A stretch of 64,000 nt of DNA from Bradyrhizobium erythrophlei (GCA_900129675.1 FSRD01000001.1:4019501-4083500); one strand, 5' to 3'. Positions 35,298-45,334 are shown, numbered from the stretch's first letter. Notes: a model not told the origin generated them from the letters alone. Numbers and translations are program-made.

Positions 35298-36569
35298 TCA
35301 ATTCGCCGCGAGGTTCGGCGCGGGAGCCGGCAGCGGCGCGGTATCGGAAAAGGTCTTGCCGCGGGTTTCGGGCAGCAGCAGCACGGCAACAAGCACGAGC
35401 GAGTAGGCGAAGGCCGCGTCCAGTCCGATGGCGGCGCCCAGTCCCAGATGCTGGCTGAGATATCCGACCAGGATCGGAAAGCCCGCCGAAACGATCCGGC
35501 CGAAATTGTAGCAGAACCCGACGCCGGTGCCGCGAACGCCGGCGGGGTAGAGTTCGCTGAACAGCGCGGCCATGCTGGCGGGAATGCCGGCGGAGAAGAA
35601 GCCGAGCGGAAATCCGAGCACCAGCATCTGCGCGTTGGTGAGCGGCGCGAACACGTAAACCAGCACTGTGAGCACGCAGGCGGAGGCGAACACGGCGACG
35701 TTCGCACGTCGGCCGATGCGGTCGCTCAAAATGCCGCTGGCGACACAGCCGCAGAAAAACGCGACGATGATCACGGCAAGGTAGCCGCCGCTGCCCAGCA
35801 CCGACAATTTGCGCTCTTCGCGCAGGAACGTCGGCAGAAAGGTGGTGAGGGCGGCGTATCCGCCATGGGCTCCGACGCCGAACAAGCCGCCGATCATGGT
35901 GGTCCGCAGCACATCGGGTTTGAAGATGCCGAGCAGGGTTTGCAGCGGAGACGCCTGCCGCGCGGTCGCGGCGATCGCGCGCGCAGGTTCCGGCACGCCT
36001 CGGCGGACGTAGAAGATCAGCAAGGCGGGCAACAGGCCGGCGGCAAACATCGCGCGCCAGGCGATATCCGCCGAGAGATGCGAAAACAACACCGTGGCGA
36101 GGATGACCGCCGCGCCCCAACCGACCGCCCAGGCGCTTTGCACCGTGGCCAGCGCCTTGCCGCGATGCTGCGGCCGGATCACCTCGGCCATCAGCACCGC
36201 GCCGGCGGCCCATTCGCCGCCGAAGCCGATGCCCTGAATGGTCTTGAGGATCAACAGTTGCGAATAGCTTTGCGCGAAGGCGCAGGCGAATGTGGCCAGC
36301 GCAAACCACAGAATGGTGATCTGCAAGGCCTTCACCCGCCCGTAGCGATCCGCCAGCGCGCCGGCGATCCAGCCGCCGAAGGCGCCTGCGAACAGGGTGA
36401 CGGATCCCAACAGTCCCACCTCCGTCTTGCTGATCGCAAACGCGGCGATCAGCGCCGGGATCGCAAGGCTGAACATCTGAACGTCGAGCGCGTCCAGCGC
36501 CCAGCCCATGAAACACGCCCAAAATGTCTTGCGCTCCGGCGCGGAACTCTCCTGGTACCAGTTCGACAT
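35298..36569 (-). CDS. MFS transporter, organic acid/sugar type
   Basis: A 423-residue, twelve-segment major facilitator. GALADRYGRVKAL is the loop 2-3 signature, repeated in the second half as SGILSDRIGRRANV. GIGFGGEWAAGAVLMAEVI is typical of the aromatic/organic acid and sialic-acid-type symporters. The start MSNWYQESS (36569) has a GGGAGG ribosome site. It lies between a GntR regulator and an exported hydrolase, suggesting uptake of that hydrolase's product. Confidence 0.88.
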   Translation of the reverse strand: MSNWYQESSAPERKTFWACFMGWALDALDVQMFSLAIPALIAAFAISKTEVGLLGSVTLFAGAFGGWIAGALADRYGRVKALQITILWFALATFACAFAQSYSQLLILKTIQGIGFGGEWAAGAVLMAEVIRPQHRGKALATVQSAWAVGWGAAVILATVLFSHLSADIAWRAMFAAGLLPALLIFYVRRGVPEPARAIAATARQASPLQTLLGIFKPDVLRTTMIGGLFGVGAHGGYAALTTFLPTFLREERKLSVLGSGGYLAVIIVAFFCGCVASGILSDRIGRRANVAVFASACVLTVLVYVFAPLTNAQMLVLGFPLGFFSAGIPASMAALFSELYPAGVRGTGVGFCYNFGRIVSAGFPILVGYLSQHLGLGAAIGLDAAFAYSLVLVAVLLLPETRGKTFSDTAPLPAPAPNLAAN

Positions 36570-36616
36570 CGTTTCCTCCCAGAACCGCGCCGGCCATTTT
36601 GGCTCGGCGTTAGCCG

Positions 36617-37339
36617 TCAGCGAATTTCCACGTGGTAACGGAATTTATCGGCGGCGCCGCGCGAGCGGCGCCACTCCAGTGGCTGCCGCGCCAGATCGTA
36701 GGCAAGCCGCTCGATGACGATCAGCGGCGCGTGCGGTTGAAGCCGCAGCAGTCGCGCCTTCATGGTATCGGCGGTCTCGACCGTCAGCGTCTCCTCGGCC
36801 GAGACGACCACCTGTTCGCAGCGCTCCTCGTAGAGCGGATAGAGCAGATCGCCGAATTCACCGGGATCGACCGCTAGCAGCGGTTCGAACCGAGCCCTCG
36901 GCAGCCAGATATCCTCCGCCAGCAGGGGCAGGTCATCGATCAGCCGGAGCCGCACCAGGTGGATAACGCTCTCGCGTGGACGGATGCGCAGCGCCGAGGC
37001 GACTGCCGAGGGTGCCGGCATCGCCTCGCGGCGCAGGATGCGGCTGACGGGAATGCGGCGTTCGCCGGTTTCGGATTGAAAGCGGAAAAACCGGAACATC
37101 GAGGCGTTGAAGCGGGTACGCTTCACGAAGGTGCCACGGCCTTGCTGCCGGTCCAGCACGCCCTCGGCGACCAGCTGGTCCACGGCCTTGCGCACGGTGC
37201 CGATGGCGACGCCGTGGCGCTTGGCGAGATCGGCCTCGGACGGGATCGCATCGCCCGGGCGCCATTGTCCCTCGGCGACCGCCGCCGCCAGCGTGTCGCG
37301 CAGCCGCTGGTATAGGGGTAGGCGCAGGTCCAAATTCAT
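36617..37339 (-). CDS. GntR-family (HutC-type) transcriptional regulator
   Basis: A 240-residue repressor-type protein. The winged helix is at about 5-75: PLYQRLRDTLAAAV, PGDAIPSEADLAKRHGVA and GTVRKAVDQLVAEG, then RQQGRGTFV. A UTRA-type ligand domain follows. I chose ATG 37339 (MNLDLRLPLYQ), where the fold begins; the frame opens at 37390. Its start codon lies inside a perfect inverted repeat (37336-37355), pointing to autoregulation. It heads the MFS and amidohydrolase genes on the same strand and probably responds to their substrate. Confidence 0.9.
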   Translation of the reverse strand: MNLDLRLPLYQRLRDTLAAAVAEGQWRPGDAIPSEADLAKRHGVAIGTVRKAVDQLVAEGVLDRQQGRGTFVKRTRFNASMFRFFRFQSETGERRIPVSRILRREAMPAPSAVASALRIRPRESVIHLVRLRLIDDLPLLAEDIWLPRARFEPLLAVDPGEFGDLLYPLYEERCEQVVVSAEETLTVETADTMKARLLRLQPHAPLIVIERLAYDLARQPLEWRRSRGAADKFRYHVEIR

Positions 37340-37355
37340 ATAGTCATCTATATGA
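37336..37355. promoter_or_regulatory. perfect palindrome, probable GntR operator
   Basis: Arms TCATATAG (37336-37343) and CTATATGA (37348-37355) are perfectly inverted around TCAT. The site covers the regulator's start codon, the expected place for autorepression. AT-rich palindromes of this size are usual GntR/HutC operators. Confidence 0.7.
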
Positions 37356-37514
37356 CCTAGGATGCACGAGTCAATTGATCCCTTTCGCAAGGCTCAGGCG
37401 TATCGAGTGTCCCGGTGGGGGAGTCTTGAGGACAGGTCGGGCTTCTGCGGAACTCGCAGGTTGCTCGGACATTCTCTTCATGCCGCGCTTGGGCGGCCCA
37501 AGGAGAGTTTACAA

Positions 37515-37742
37515 ATGAAACGTTTGTTGCTGATCGGAATCGCCGCCTGTGCGTTTGCGGCATTGCCGACGCTGTCCGCCTCGGCAATGCCTCACGCGAC
37601 CGCCGACACGCTGGTGCGCGATATCGATAGCCCCGTCATTCTTGCTCATGGCGGTCATGGCCATGGACATGGGCACATGGGACGTGGTGGTCGCGGACAC
37701 CACTACGGCTGGGGCAGAGGCCGCCACCGCGGCTGGCATTGA
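37515..37742 (+). CDS. small secreted Gly/His-rich protein
   Basis: A 75-residue protein with a clear signal peptide (MKRLLLIGIAACAFAALPTL, then SASA as cleavage site) and a mature part ending in a HGGHGHGHGHMGRGGRGHHY tract. The clustered histidines suggest metal binding, an inference from composition only. AGGAGAG is eight bases before the ATG. A hairpin terminator follows. It has no recognised family. Confidence 0.8.
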   Translation: MKRLLLIGIAACAFAALPTLSASAMPHATADTLVRDIDSPVILAHGGHGHGHGHMGRGGRGHHYGWGRGRHRGWH

Positions 37743-37765
37743 TCAATATTGCAGACAACTCCATT

Positions 37766-37792
37766 GGAGGCCGCCTTGTTGGCGGCCTCTTT
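37766..37792 (+). terminator. terminator after the Gly/His-rich gene
   Basis: The perfect hairpin GAGGCCGCC-TTGTT-GGCGGCCTC is followed by TTTCGTTT, about 25 bases after the stop. Confidence 0.8.
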
Positions 37793-37850
37793 CGTTTGCT
37801 CAACATGCAATGTCGCAAGCACACGCGGCGGGCATCGCAATTTCTTCGGG

Positions 37851-37991
37851 ATGGCCGGCCTGCATCGCTTCTTCCACACGCCGGCCGACGATGTCAGCAC
37901 CACCAGTCCGGAAATTCTCGAACCGGTGGCCCGTGCGTTCACTGAGGCCGTCCGCAAGGCCGCGGAGCGTGGCGAGCGCGCGTTCAAGTAG
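37851..37991 (+). CDS. possible small protein, 46 residues
   Basis: A short frame starting MAGLHRFFHTPADDV and ending in a helical, charged stretch (EPVARAFTEAVRKAAERGER). The composition looks more coding-like than the other frames here, but the ribosome site is poor and no domain is recognised. It is an uncertain call. Confidence 0.3.
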   Translation: MAGLHRFFHTPADDVSTTSPEILEPVARAFTEAVRKAAERGERAFK

Positions 37992-38036
37992 GGCCTGGTC
38001 TCTCGACGTGAAAGGGATCGATGCGCCGCCCGCGCA

Positions 38037-38819
38037 TCAATTCTGGTAGGTGAACAGCCCGCGTGGCTGATAGTACGGCCGCGGTTGGTAATAATTGCCT
38101 TGCGGCGCGGGCGCATAGCCGCGATTGACGTAATATTGCTGCTGCGGCCGCGGATAGGCCTGCGTGTCATAGGCGCGGCGGCTGCCGGGCGGCGCCGGAT
38201 AGCGTGCCTCGTTGGAGCTGCCGTCGGCCGGATAGATGTAGCCGTCATCGGCGCGGGCCTGCGGCACCGGCTGCTGCTGCGGCGTCAGCACCACCGGATC
38301 GCCGGTGGAATCGTATGGCTGTTCATATTGCGACGCCGGAGCGCGGCGGGCGACGGCGGTGTTGCCCCGCGGGTTGCGTACCAGCGCGACCTGGGCCGAG
38401 CCGGTCAGCGTCACCGTGGTGTTGAGCACGCCTTCTTCCTGCACCAGCGCATACAGCGTCGAGGCATTGCCGCGCGACAGCCGCACGCAGCCATGCGAGG
38501 CGGGAGTGCCGAGACGGCCGACGGAATCGGTGCCGTGAATCGCATGGCCGATCTTGGTGAAGAAGATCGAATGCGGCATCGGCGCGTCGTCGAATTCCTT
38601 GGAGTAGTGGTCCTCTTCCATGCGGAAGGCCCGGAATGAGCCGTTCGGAGTCTCGCGCGAGGGGATGCCGGTCGACACCGGCCAGTGATAGCGCGCGACG
38701 CCGTCGACGGCGACGGTCATCTGCTGGTTGTCCTTGTCGATGGTGATGGCGACTTTGGCTTGCGCGGCGCCGGTGGCGAATAGCATGAGCCCGGTGAAGG
38801 CACTGAGGAAGGAACGCAT
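38037..38819 (-). CDS. L,D-transpeptidase (YkuD domain), secreted
   Basis: A 260-residue exported enzyme. The signal peptide MRSFLSAFTGLMLFATGAAQA is followed by a YkuD domain with the catalytic motif IHGTDSVGRLGTPASHGCVRL, in which the SHGC cysteine is nucleophile. Such enzymes make 3-3 cross-links or attach proteins to peptidoglycan. The C-terminal 100 residues are Pro/Gln/Tyr-rich and low-complexity (QQQPVPQA, PRPQQQYY). I chose ATG 38819 because the signal peptide begins there; upstream frame to 38930 is Cys/Arg-rich and unlikely. Confidence 0.92.
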   Translation of the reverse strand: MRSFLSAFTGLMLFATGAAQAKVAITIDKDNQQMTVAVDGVARYHWPVSTGIPSRETPNGSFRAFRMEEDHYSKEFDDAPMPHSIFFTKIGHAIHGTDSVGRLGTPASHGCVRLSRGNASTLYALVQEEGVLNTTVTLTGSAQVALVRNPRGNTAVARRAPASQYEQPYDSTGDPVVLTPQQQPVPQARADDGYIYPADGSSNEARYPAPPGSRRAYDTQAYPRPQQQYYVNRGYAPAPQGNYYQPRPYYQPRGLFTYQN

Positions 38820-39082
38820 TTTACCTATGGCCTCCAGGCCTTTTTGACGTAGGCACCTGATTGCAGTACCGCGGCTCTCCGTCCCCCGGCATACAATATG
38901 CCCGCAATCCGGCTTCGGTTCCAGTGGCACGCAACCTGATCGCTAATCCGACATCCTGACATTTTCGCGAGCGGTGACGGACCCGCGACTCGAATTCGTC
39001 ACAGATGCGCAACGATTTGGCCCCAAGGGCATTTCAGAATCCCGCCTCACGACGCGATTGCCGCGGAATTTAAGGAATCCAA

Positions 39083-39403
39083 ATGAACAAAACCAAGATT
39101 AAGACGACAGCGCTTGCTGCCGGCCTTCCCGTGCGGCCGATGCTTGCGGCCGCCGCCATCATGCTCGCGCTGCTGGCGATGCCCCTTGCCGGGCATGCGC
39201 AGGGCATCGTGCGCGGCGCCCAGGAGGGTTCGTACGAGGGCAACCGGATCGCCGGCCCGGTGGGTGGTGTGGTCGGCGGCGCGGTCGGCGCTGGCGTCGG
39301 CGGTGCCATGGGCGCGGTCAGGGGCGTGTTCGGGATATCCGATCATGGCTATCGCTGCCGTGGCTATTACAATCGCCACGGCCACTTCCGCTGCTATCGC
39401 TGA
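39083..39403 (+). CDS. small exported glycine-zipper protein
   Basis: A 106-residue protein. After a basic start, a hydrophobic stretch (AAAAIMLALLAMPLAG) ending HAQG looks like a signal peptide. The middle is a glycine-zipper-like GPVGGVVGGAVGAGVGGAMG, and the C-terminus is Arg/Tyr/His-rich (YRCRGYYNRHGHFRCYR). Glycine zippers often insert in or line membranes. No named family is recognised. It ends in a hairpin shared with the convergent ABC permease gene. Confidence 0.7.
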   Translation: MNKTKIKTTALAAGLPVRPMLAAAAIMLALLAMPLAGHAQGIVRGAQEGSYEGNRIAGPVGGVVGGAVGAGVGGAMGAVRGVFGISDHGYRCRGYYNRHGHFRCYR

Positions 39404-39420
39404 CGCGCTTTGCGCGTCAG
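39400..39420. terminator. hairpin across two convergent stop codons
   Basis: Arms CTGACGCG (39400-39407) and CGCGTCAG (39413-39420) include the stop codons of the + strand gene (39401-39403) and the - strand ABC permease (39417-39419). No T run is present, so terminator function is only probable. Confidence 0.45.
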
Positions 39421-40174
39421 TTCTTCAGCCGGTAGCCGGTCTTGAAGATCCACCACACGATGGTCATGCAAACGACGAGAAAGCCCACCGTCATGCCGAG
39501 GCTCAAGGTCACGCTGACATCGGCGATCTCGTAAAAGCTCCAGCGGAAGCCCGAGATCAGATAGACCACGGGGTTGAGCAAGGTGATGGTGCGCCAGCCC
39601 GATGGCAGCATGTTCACCGAATAGAAGCTGCCGCCCAAAAACGTCAGCGGCGTCACCACCAGCATCGGGATCATCTGCAGCTTCTCAAAACCGTCGGCCC
39701 AGATGCCGATGATGAAACCGAACAGGCTGAAAGTCACCGCCGTCAGCACCAGGAAGGTCAGCATCCAGATCGGGTGATGGATCTGCAACGGCACGAACAG
39801 CCCGGCGGTGGCGAGGATGATGAGGCCGAGGATGATCGATTTGGTGGCGGCGGCGCCGACATAGCCGAGCACGATCTCGAAATAGGAGATCGGCGCCGAC
39901 AGCAATTCGTAGATCGTGCCGACGAATTTCGGAAAATAGATGCCGAACGAGGCGTTGGCGATGCTCTGCGTCAGCACCGACAGCATCACCAGCCCCGGCA
40001 CGATGAAGGTGCCGTAGCTGACGCCTTCGACCGAAGTGATGCGCGAGCCGATCGCAGCGCCGAACACCACGAAATACAGCGAGGTCGATACCACCGGCGA
40101 GACGATGCTTTGCAGCAGCGTGCGCCAGGTGCGCGCCATTTCGAACAGATAGATCGCGCGGATCGCGTGGAAAT

Positions 40175-40178
<4 letters not shown>
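39417..40178 (-). CDS. ABC-2 type transporter permease
   Basis: A 253-residue inner-membrane protein with about six hydrophobic segments, of the ABC-2 family (YadH-like). Motifs include YFVVFGAAIGSRI, FIVPGLVMLSVLTQSIANASF and the family-typical TPLTFLGGSFYSVNMLP with NPVVYLISGFRW. It overlaps its ATPase gene by four bases (start 40178, ATPase stop 40175), so the two form an exporter. The substrate is unknown. Confidence 0.9.
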
Positions 40179-41098
<920 letters not shown>

Positions 41099-41219
41099 GG
41101 CGGCTTGATGATGTGATTGGAAGATGCCGGAAAGGATGACGCGGCACTGTGGCCCGGACGGGACAGGGGGTCACTGGCAGATAGGAACCTGAAGCGGGTT
41201 CCGCAATCGGCCGAAAAAA

Positions 41220-42218
41220 TTATTGTCGCTTTTTCGCCGACTTTTTAGCAGCCGATGCCGAGCCTTTTGACGCGGCTGCCTTGGGCTGCTCGCTCTGCTC
41301 GGGCATTTTCGCCACCGTCATGATCTGCGTCAGGTTGTTGACGGGGGCGTTGGGACGGGCCGGGTCGAGCAATTGTTCCTCGCCCAATCCCACGGCCTGC
41401 AGTCGCTTCGACGAGATCTTGAAGGTGTTGACCAGGATGTCGCGGACCGCATCGGCCCTTCGCTGGCTGAGAAGCACGTTGTTGTCGCGCCGGCCGGTCG
41501 ATTCGATATGGCCGACGATCAGGAATTCGTAGGGCAGCAGCGTCGAATTGACCAGCGCGTCGGCTATCCGCCCGATCGTCTGATAGGATTCCGGCCGGAC
41601 GATCGGCGTGTCGGTATCGAACTGGATGTCGACGCTGAAGCCCGGCAGCTTGGTCAGCTCGGGAGCGATCGGCGGCCGCTTCTGCGGCGGCGGCTCGTTC
41701 TTGCCCCGCGATTTCGATCGCTCGGCTGTTTGCTGGCGCAGCGTCACGAGATTCAGATCCGGCGGCGTCTCCAGGCCGCCGAGTTGGGTGACGAAGTCGC
41801 TCTCGGCCTTGTATCCGGCGTCGCCGATCGCCTGGTTGCACCGGGCGGTGAGGTTGCTGATGCCCAGCAGGCAGGCGATGGATTTTGCAGCTTCCTTGGC
41901 CTTGCCGCTGCACTTCTTGACGATTTCGTACTCGCATTGCCGCCCGACATTGGCGCGCGCCGCAATGTGCTTCTGAATCGCGTCGAGCGCGCCGGGATAG
42001 TCGGCCTTGCATTGGGCCGACATGGTGTCCTGGTTCTTGTAGAGGCAATCCTTGGTGCGGTTGGAATCCAGATTGACGCCGCGGCAATTGGCGTCGAGGT
42101 CCGCCCCGCAGCTCTTGCCCAGCGTCGCCGCGGCATCGCCGAAACTGATCGTCTGCGCCGCCGCCAATGACGGCGCGGCGAGCAGAAGGACCAACAATGT
42201 CGGTAGACCCCGGATCAT
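41220..42218 (-). CDS. OmpA-domain protein with cysteine-rich N-terminal region
   Basis: A 332-residue exported protein. The signal peptide MIRGLPTLLVLLLAAPSLAAA is followed by about eight spaced cysteines (CGADLDANCRGV, DCLYK, AQCKADY, QCEYEIVKKCSG, ACLLG, RCNQAI). A Pro/Lys-rich linker leads to an OmpA-C peptidoglycan-binding domain (DIQFDTDTPIVRPESYQTI, then LIVGHIESTGRRDNNVLLSQRRADAV). The tail is Lys/Ala-rich. It may tie an extracytoplasmic disulfide domain to the cell wall. ATG 42218 is chosen for the signal peptide. Confidence 0.85.
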   Translation of the reverse strand: MIRGLPTLLVLLLAAPSLAAAQTISFGDAAATLGKSCGADLDANCRGVNLDSNRTKDCLYKNQDTMSAQCKADYPGALDAIQKHIAARANVGRQCEYEIVKKCSGKAKEAAKSIACLLGISNLTARCNQAIGDAGYKAESDFVTQLGGLETPPDLNLVTLRQQTAERSKSRGKNEPPPQKRPPIAPELTKLPGFSVDIQFDTDTPIVRPESYQTIGRIADALVNSTLLPYEFLIVGHIESTGRRDNNVLLSQRRADAVRDILVNTFKISSKRLQAVGLGEEQLLDPARPNAPVNNLTQIMTVAKMPEQSEQPKAAASKGSASAAKKSAKKRQ

Positions 42219-42307
42219 GGCTTTATCTGATACGATGAAGTCGCCGCTGGTCAAGGGCTCCGGCGCAACAGGACCAGACTAAAAGTCGGGGTTGCCGCGT
42301 CCGCTTT

Positions 42308-43912
42308 CTAGCAGCCTGTCGGACTTAGCGGAGCGAGCGGGGTTAGGTAGAATCGATGCATTGATTCGGCCTTTCTTCGACTGGGTGGGGCGCCGTTGAG
42401 CAATTTCCGTACGATCGATCGCGAGACCGGATACCTTCTGCCGCCGTCGGTGGACGAGTGGCTTCCTGAGAGGCACTTGGCGCGCTTCGTTGTCGAGGTC
42501 ATTGATGGGCTGGATCTTTCGGCGATGAGCAACAGCTACCGGGGAGCGGGATCGGCTTCGTACCATCCCGCGCTGCTGCTGGGCCTGCTCGTATACGGAT
42601 ATGCGACGGGCGTGTTCTCGAGCCGGAAGCTGGAGCGGGCGACGTACGATTCGGTGGCGTTCCGCTTCATTGCGGCGAACGACCATCCCGATCACGACAC
42701 GATCGCGACATTTCGGCGGCGCTTTCTCAAGGAGATCGAGGGGCTGTTCGTGCGGCTGCTGGAGCTGGCGCGCGAGATGGGGATGCTCAAGATCGGCACC
42801 GTTGCGCTCGACGGCACGAAGATCCACGCCAACGCCAGCCGGCACAGCGCGCTGTCGTATGAGCACGCCGGCAAGATTGAGGCGCAATTGAAGGCGGAAG
42901 TGGCCGATCTGCTGGCGCGGGCGGAAGCCGCGGACAAAGCGGATGTGCCCGACGGCATGTCAATTCCTGAGGAATTGGCACGCCGCGAGAAGCGCTTGGC
43001 GAAGCTTGCCGAGGCCCGCGCCAAGATCGAAGCCCGCGCCAAAGAGCGGTATGAACGGGAGAAGGCCGAGCATGAGGCCAAGCTGGCGGCGCGTGCGGCA
43101 AAGGCCAAGGCCACCGGCAAGAAGTCCGGAGGCAAGCCGCCCCAGCCCCCTACCGAAGGTGCGCTGCCAACCGATCAGATCAATCTGACCGACGAAGAGT
43201 CGCGCATCATGCCGGTGGCAGGCGGTGGCTTCGAGCAGTGCTACAACGCCCAGGCGGTGGTGGCGGCGAACAGCCTCCTGGTGATCGCCGCGCAGGTGGT
43301 TCAGGCGCCCAACGACAAGCAGCAGATCGAGCCGTTGCTGAAGCGGATCGAGGCCTTGCCGGCGGAGCTGGGAAAGCCGACCACTTTGTTGGCGGACACC
43401 GGCTACTTCAGTGAAGCCAACGTCATGCTGTGCGCGGCGGCGCAGATCGACCCGATGATCGCGCAGGGCCGGCAATCGCATTATCCGCCCCTGTCGGAGC
43501 GCTTTGCAAAAGCACCGCCGGCGCCGCAGAACCCAACGGCGCTCGATGCCATGAGCTACCGTCTGCAGACGCCCGAAGGCAAGAAGCTCTATGCCCTGCG
43601 CAAGCAGACCCCGGAACCGGTGTTCGGGATCATCAAATCGGTGATGGGCTTCCGCCAGTTCCTGTTGCGCGGCCTTGAGAAGGTGCAAGGTGAGTGGAGC
43701 CTCGTCACCATGGCGTGGAATATGAAGCGAATGTTCGCCCTGGCGGCCGCTTGAAGCGCCCGCCGTCCCTACGCGGCGTTCCGCTCGGCACCGGAATGCT
43801 CGCTGACGTCGCATTCGTCCCTCAGGGACTATTGAATCCGTCCGTCACCCAGGTGCAGCACGCCATCGTCTGCACATGCCAAGATCGACACCTCAGTCCG
43901 ACAGGCTGCTAG
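42308..43912 (+). mobile_element. IS1182-type insertion sequence with CTAG target duplication
   Basis: The element carries 14-bp perfect inverted ends, CAGCCTGTCGGACT at 42312-42325 and AGTCCGACAGGCTG at 43895-43908. It is flanked by CTAG on both sides (42308-42311 and 43909-43912). Because CTAG is palindromic the inverted match appears longer. Inside is one intact DDE transposase gene. Insertion is in the gap upstream of the OmpA-domain gene and does not visibly break a gene. Confidence 0.93.
42396..43754 (+). CDS. IS1182-family transposase
   Basis: A 452-residue DDE transposase, apparently intact. It has the N-terminal domain with YHPALLLGLLVYGYATGVFS and DHDTIATFRRRFL. The first catalytic Asp lies in ALDGTKIHANAS, the second in LLADTGYFSE and the Glu in PEPVFGIIKSVMGFRQF. 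A long Lys/Ala/Glu coiled stretch (about 165-250) separates the first two acids, as in IS1182 relatives. The start is TTG 42396, after GGGTGGGG; no better ATG is present. Confidence 0.92.
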   Translation: MSNFRTIDRETGYLLPPSVDEWLPERHLARFVVEVIDGLDLSAMSNSYRGAGSASYHPALLLGLLVYGYATGVFSSRKLERATYDSVAFRFIAANDHPDHDTIATFRRRFLKEIEGLFVRLLELAREMGMLKIGTVALDGTKIHANASRHSALSYEHAGKIEAQLKAEVADLLARAEAADKADVPDGMSIPEELARREKRLAKLAEARAKIEARAKERYEREKAEHEAKLAARAAKAKATGKKSGGKPPQPPTEGALPTDQINLTDEESRIMPVAGGGFEQCYNAQAVVAANSLLVIAAQVVQAPNDKQQIEPLLKRIEALPAELGKPTTLLADTGYFSEANVMLCAAAQIDPMIAQGRQSHYPPLSERFAKAPPAPQNPTALDAMSYRLQTPEGKKLYALRKQTPEPVFGIIKSVMGFRQFLLRGLEKVQGEWSLVTMAWNMKRMFALAAA

Positions 43913-44269
43913 CCAACGGAAATTGACGGATGACGCCCCGGGCCTTGCTGCCAAGCCAAGGCTGACGGCACGCACAGGTGTCTGATTCAGTTTTCAAACA
44001 GCCTCAACACTCTCGCCGTCACCTCCAGCGACAACGGCAAAGCCGTTGCGCGGGGATGACGGATTAGACATAGGCGCTCGTTCCCGCGACGCGAAGCGCC
44101 CGGATGGCGTCATGCTGCCGCGTGAGCGCGCGCGGGCAATTCCATCAGGGCGACATGTGGGCCTTGACGTGGTCCGTGATTTCTGGGCAAAGCGGACGTT
44201 TCGCAGGCTTTGACGTTCCACGAACATTGCTTACGCCCGGCTTGAGGGCGTGGGAGAGGCTGAGAGAGT
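43913..44269. other. 357-bp region between the IS and the PanE-like gene
   Basis: No gene is supported. The stretch contains words such as GATTCAGTTTTCAAACAGCC and CGCGGGGATGACGG that look like worn interspersed repeats, and a basic, motif-free antisense frame. AGAGGCTGAGAGAGT before the next ATG may be its ribosome site. Confidence 0.4.
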
Positions 44270-45334
44270 ATGGCGCGTAACATTCTGATTCTGGGAGCCT
44301 CGTACGGCTCGTTGCTGGCGACAAAGCTGCTGATGGCGGGTCACAACGTGACTCTGGTTTGTCGGAAGAAGACTGCAGAACTCATCAATCGCGACGGAAC
44401 CGAGGTTCGCATCAAGCTGCGTGACGAGGCGATGCACCGGGCGATTTTTTCGCGCGATCTGCCTGGCAAATTGGACGCGGTCACGCCCTCGGACGTCGAC
44501 CTTTCCCGTTACGATCTGGTTGGTCTTGCCATGCAGGAGCCGCAATACACCAACCATACGATCCGGGTTCTGATGATCAAGATCGCCGAGGCGAAGCTGC
44601 CTTGTCTTTCGATCATGAACATGCCGCCCTTGCCCTATCTCAAGCGGATCCCCGCATTGGCGGAAATGGATCTGGAGGAGGCATACACCAACGCCCAGGT
44701 GTGGGAACGGTTCGAGCCGGGACTGGTGTCGCTCTGCTCGCCTGATCCGCAGGCTTTCCGCCCGCCGGAAGAGGCGGCGAACGTCCTACATGTCGGCCTG
44801 CCGACAAACTTCAAGGCGGCGATGTTTGCCGATGAACAACACAACAAGGTACTGCGGGAGCTGGAAGCGGACATCGACGCGGTCAAGCTGGACGGCCAGG
44901 ACGTTCCGGTAAAACTCAAGGTGTTCGATTCGCTGTTCGTCCCGCTGGCCAAATGGTCGATGCTGCTGACCGGGAATTACCGCTGCATCACGCTGCACGA
45001 ACCGCAGTCGATCCGCGACGCCGTGCACACTGATCTGAAGCTCTCGCAGTCGATCTATGACCATGTCGACGCCATCGCGCGGCGCCTGGGGGCCGACCCG
45101 ACGGATCAGGTTCCTTTCGCAAAATATGCCAAAGCGGCGGAAAGCCTCCTCAAGCCCTCATCGGCGGCCCGCGCGGTGGCCAGTGGAGCGCCTTTCATCG
45201 AGCGGGTCGACCTGCTGGTGAAGCTGGTTTCGGATCAGCTCGGCGTGCCCAGTGCCGAGATCGACCGCACGGTCCAGACCGTCGATCAAAAATTGAACGA
45301 GAAGATCGTGGCGGGCGGATCCGGCGCGCCGTAA
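44270..45334 (+). CDS. ketopantoate-reductase-like (ApbA/PanE N-domain) oxidoreductase
   Basis: A 354-residue protein with an N-terminal Rossmann fold (ILILGASYGSLLATKLLMAGHNVTLVCR, read in two parts at about 5-32) as in 2-dehydropantoate 2-reductases. The glycine pattern GASYGS differs from the usual GAGAxG. Later KLKVFDSLFVPLAKWSMLL and ARRLGADPTDQVPF resemble the helical C-terminal domain. It is longer than E. coli PanE (303). It is not near other pantothenate genes, so the substrate is uncertain. Confidence 0.7.
   Translation: MARNILILGASYGSLLATKLLMAGHNVTLVCRKKTAELINRDGTEVRIKLRDEAMHRAIFSRDLPGKLDAVTPSDVDLSRYDLVGLAMQEPQYTNHTIRVLMIKIAEAKLPCLSIMNMPPLPYLKRIPALAEMDLEEAYTNAQVWERFEPGLVSLCSPDPQAFRPPEEAANVLHVGLPTNFKAAMFADEQHNKVLRELEADIDAVKLDGQDVPVKLKVFDSLFVPLAKWSMLLTGNYRCITLHEPQSIRDAVHTDLKLSQSIYDHVDAIARRLGADPTDQVPFAKYAKAAESLLKPSSAARAVASGAPFIERVDLLVKLVSDQLGVPSAEIDRTVQTVDQKLNEKIVAGGSGAP

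Noticed and set aside
35271..36638. 455-codon + strand frame over the MFS gene
   Set aside because: It is antisense to a transporter with proper membrane motifs, and the frame itself is a low-complexity charged shadow.
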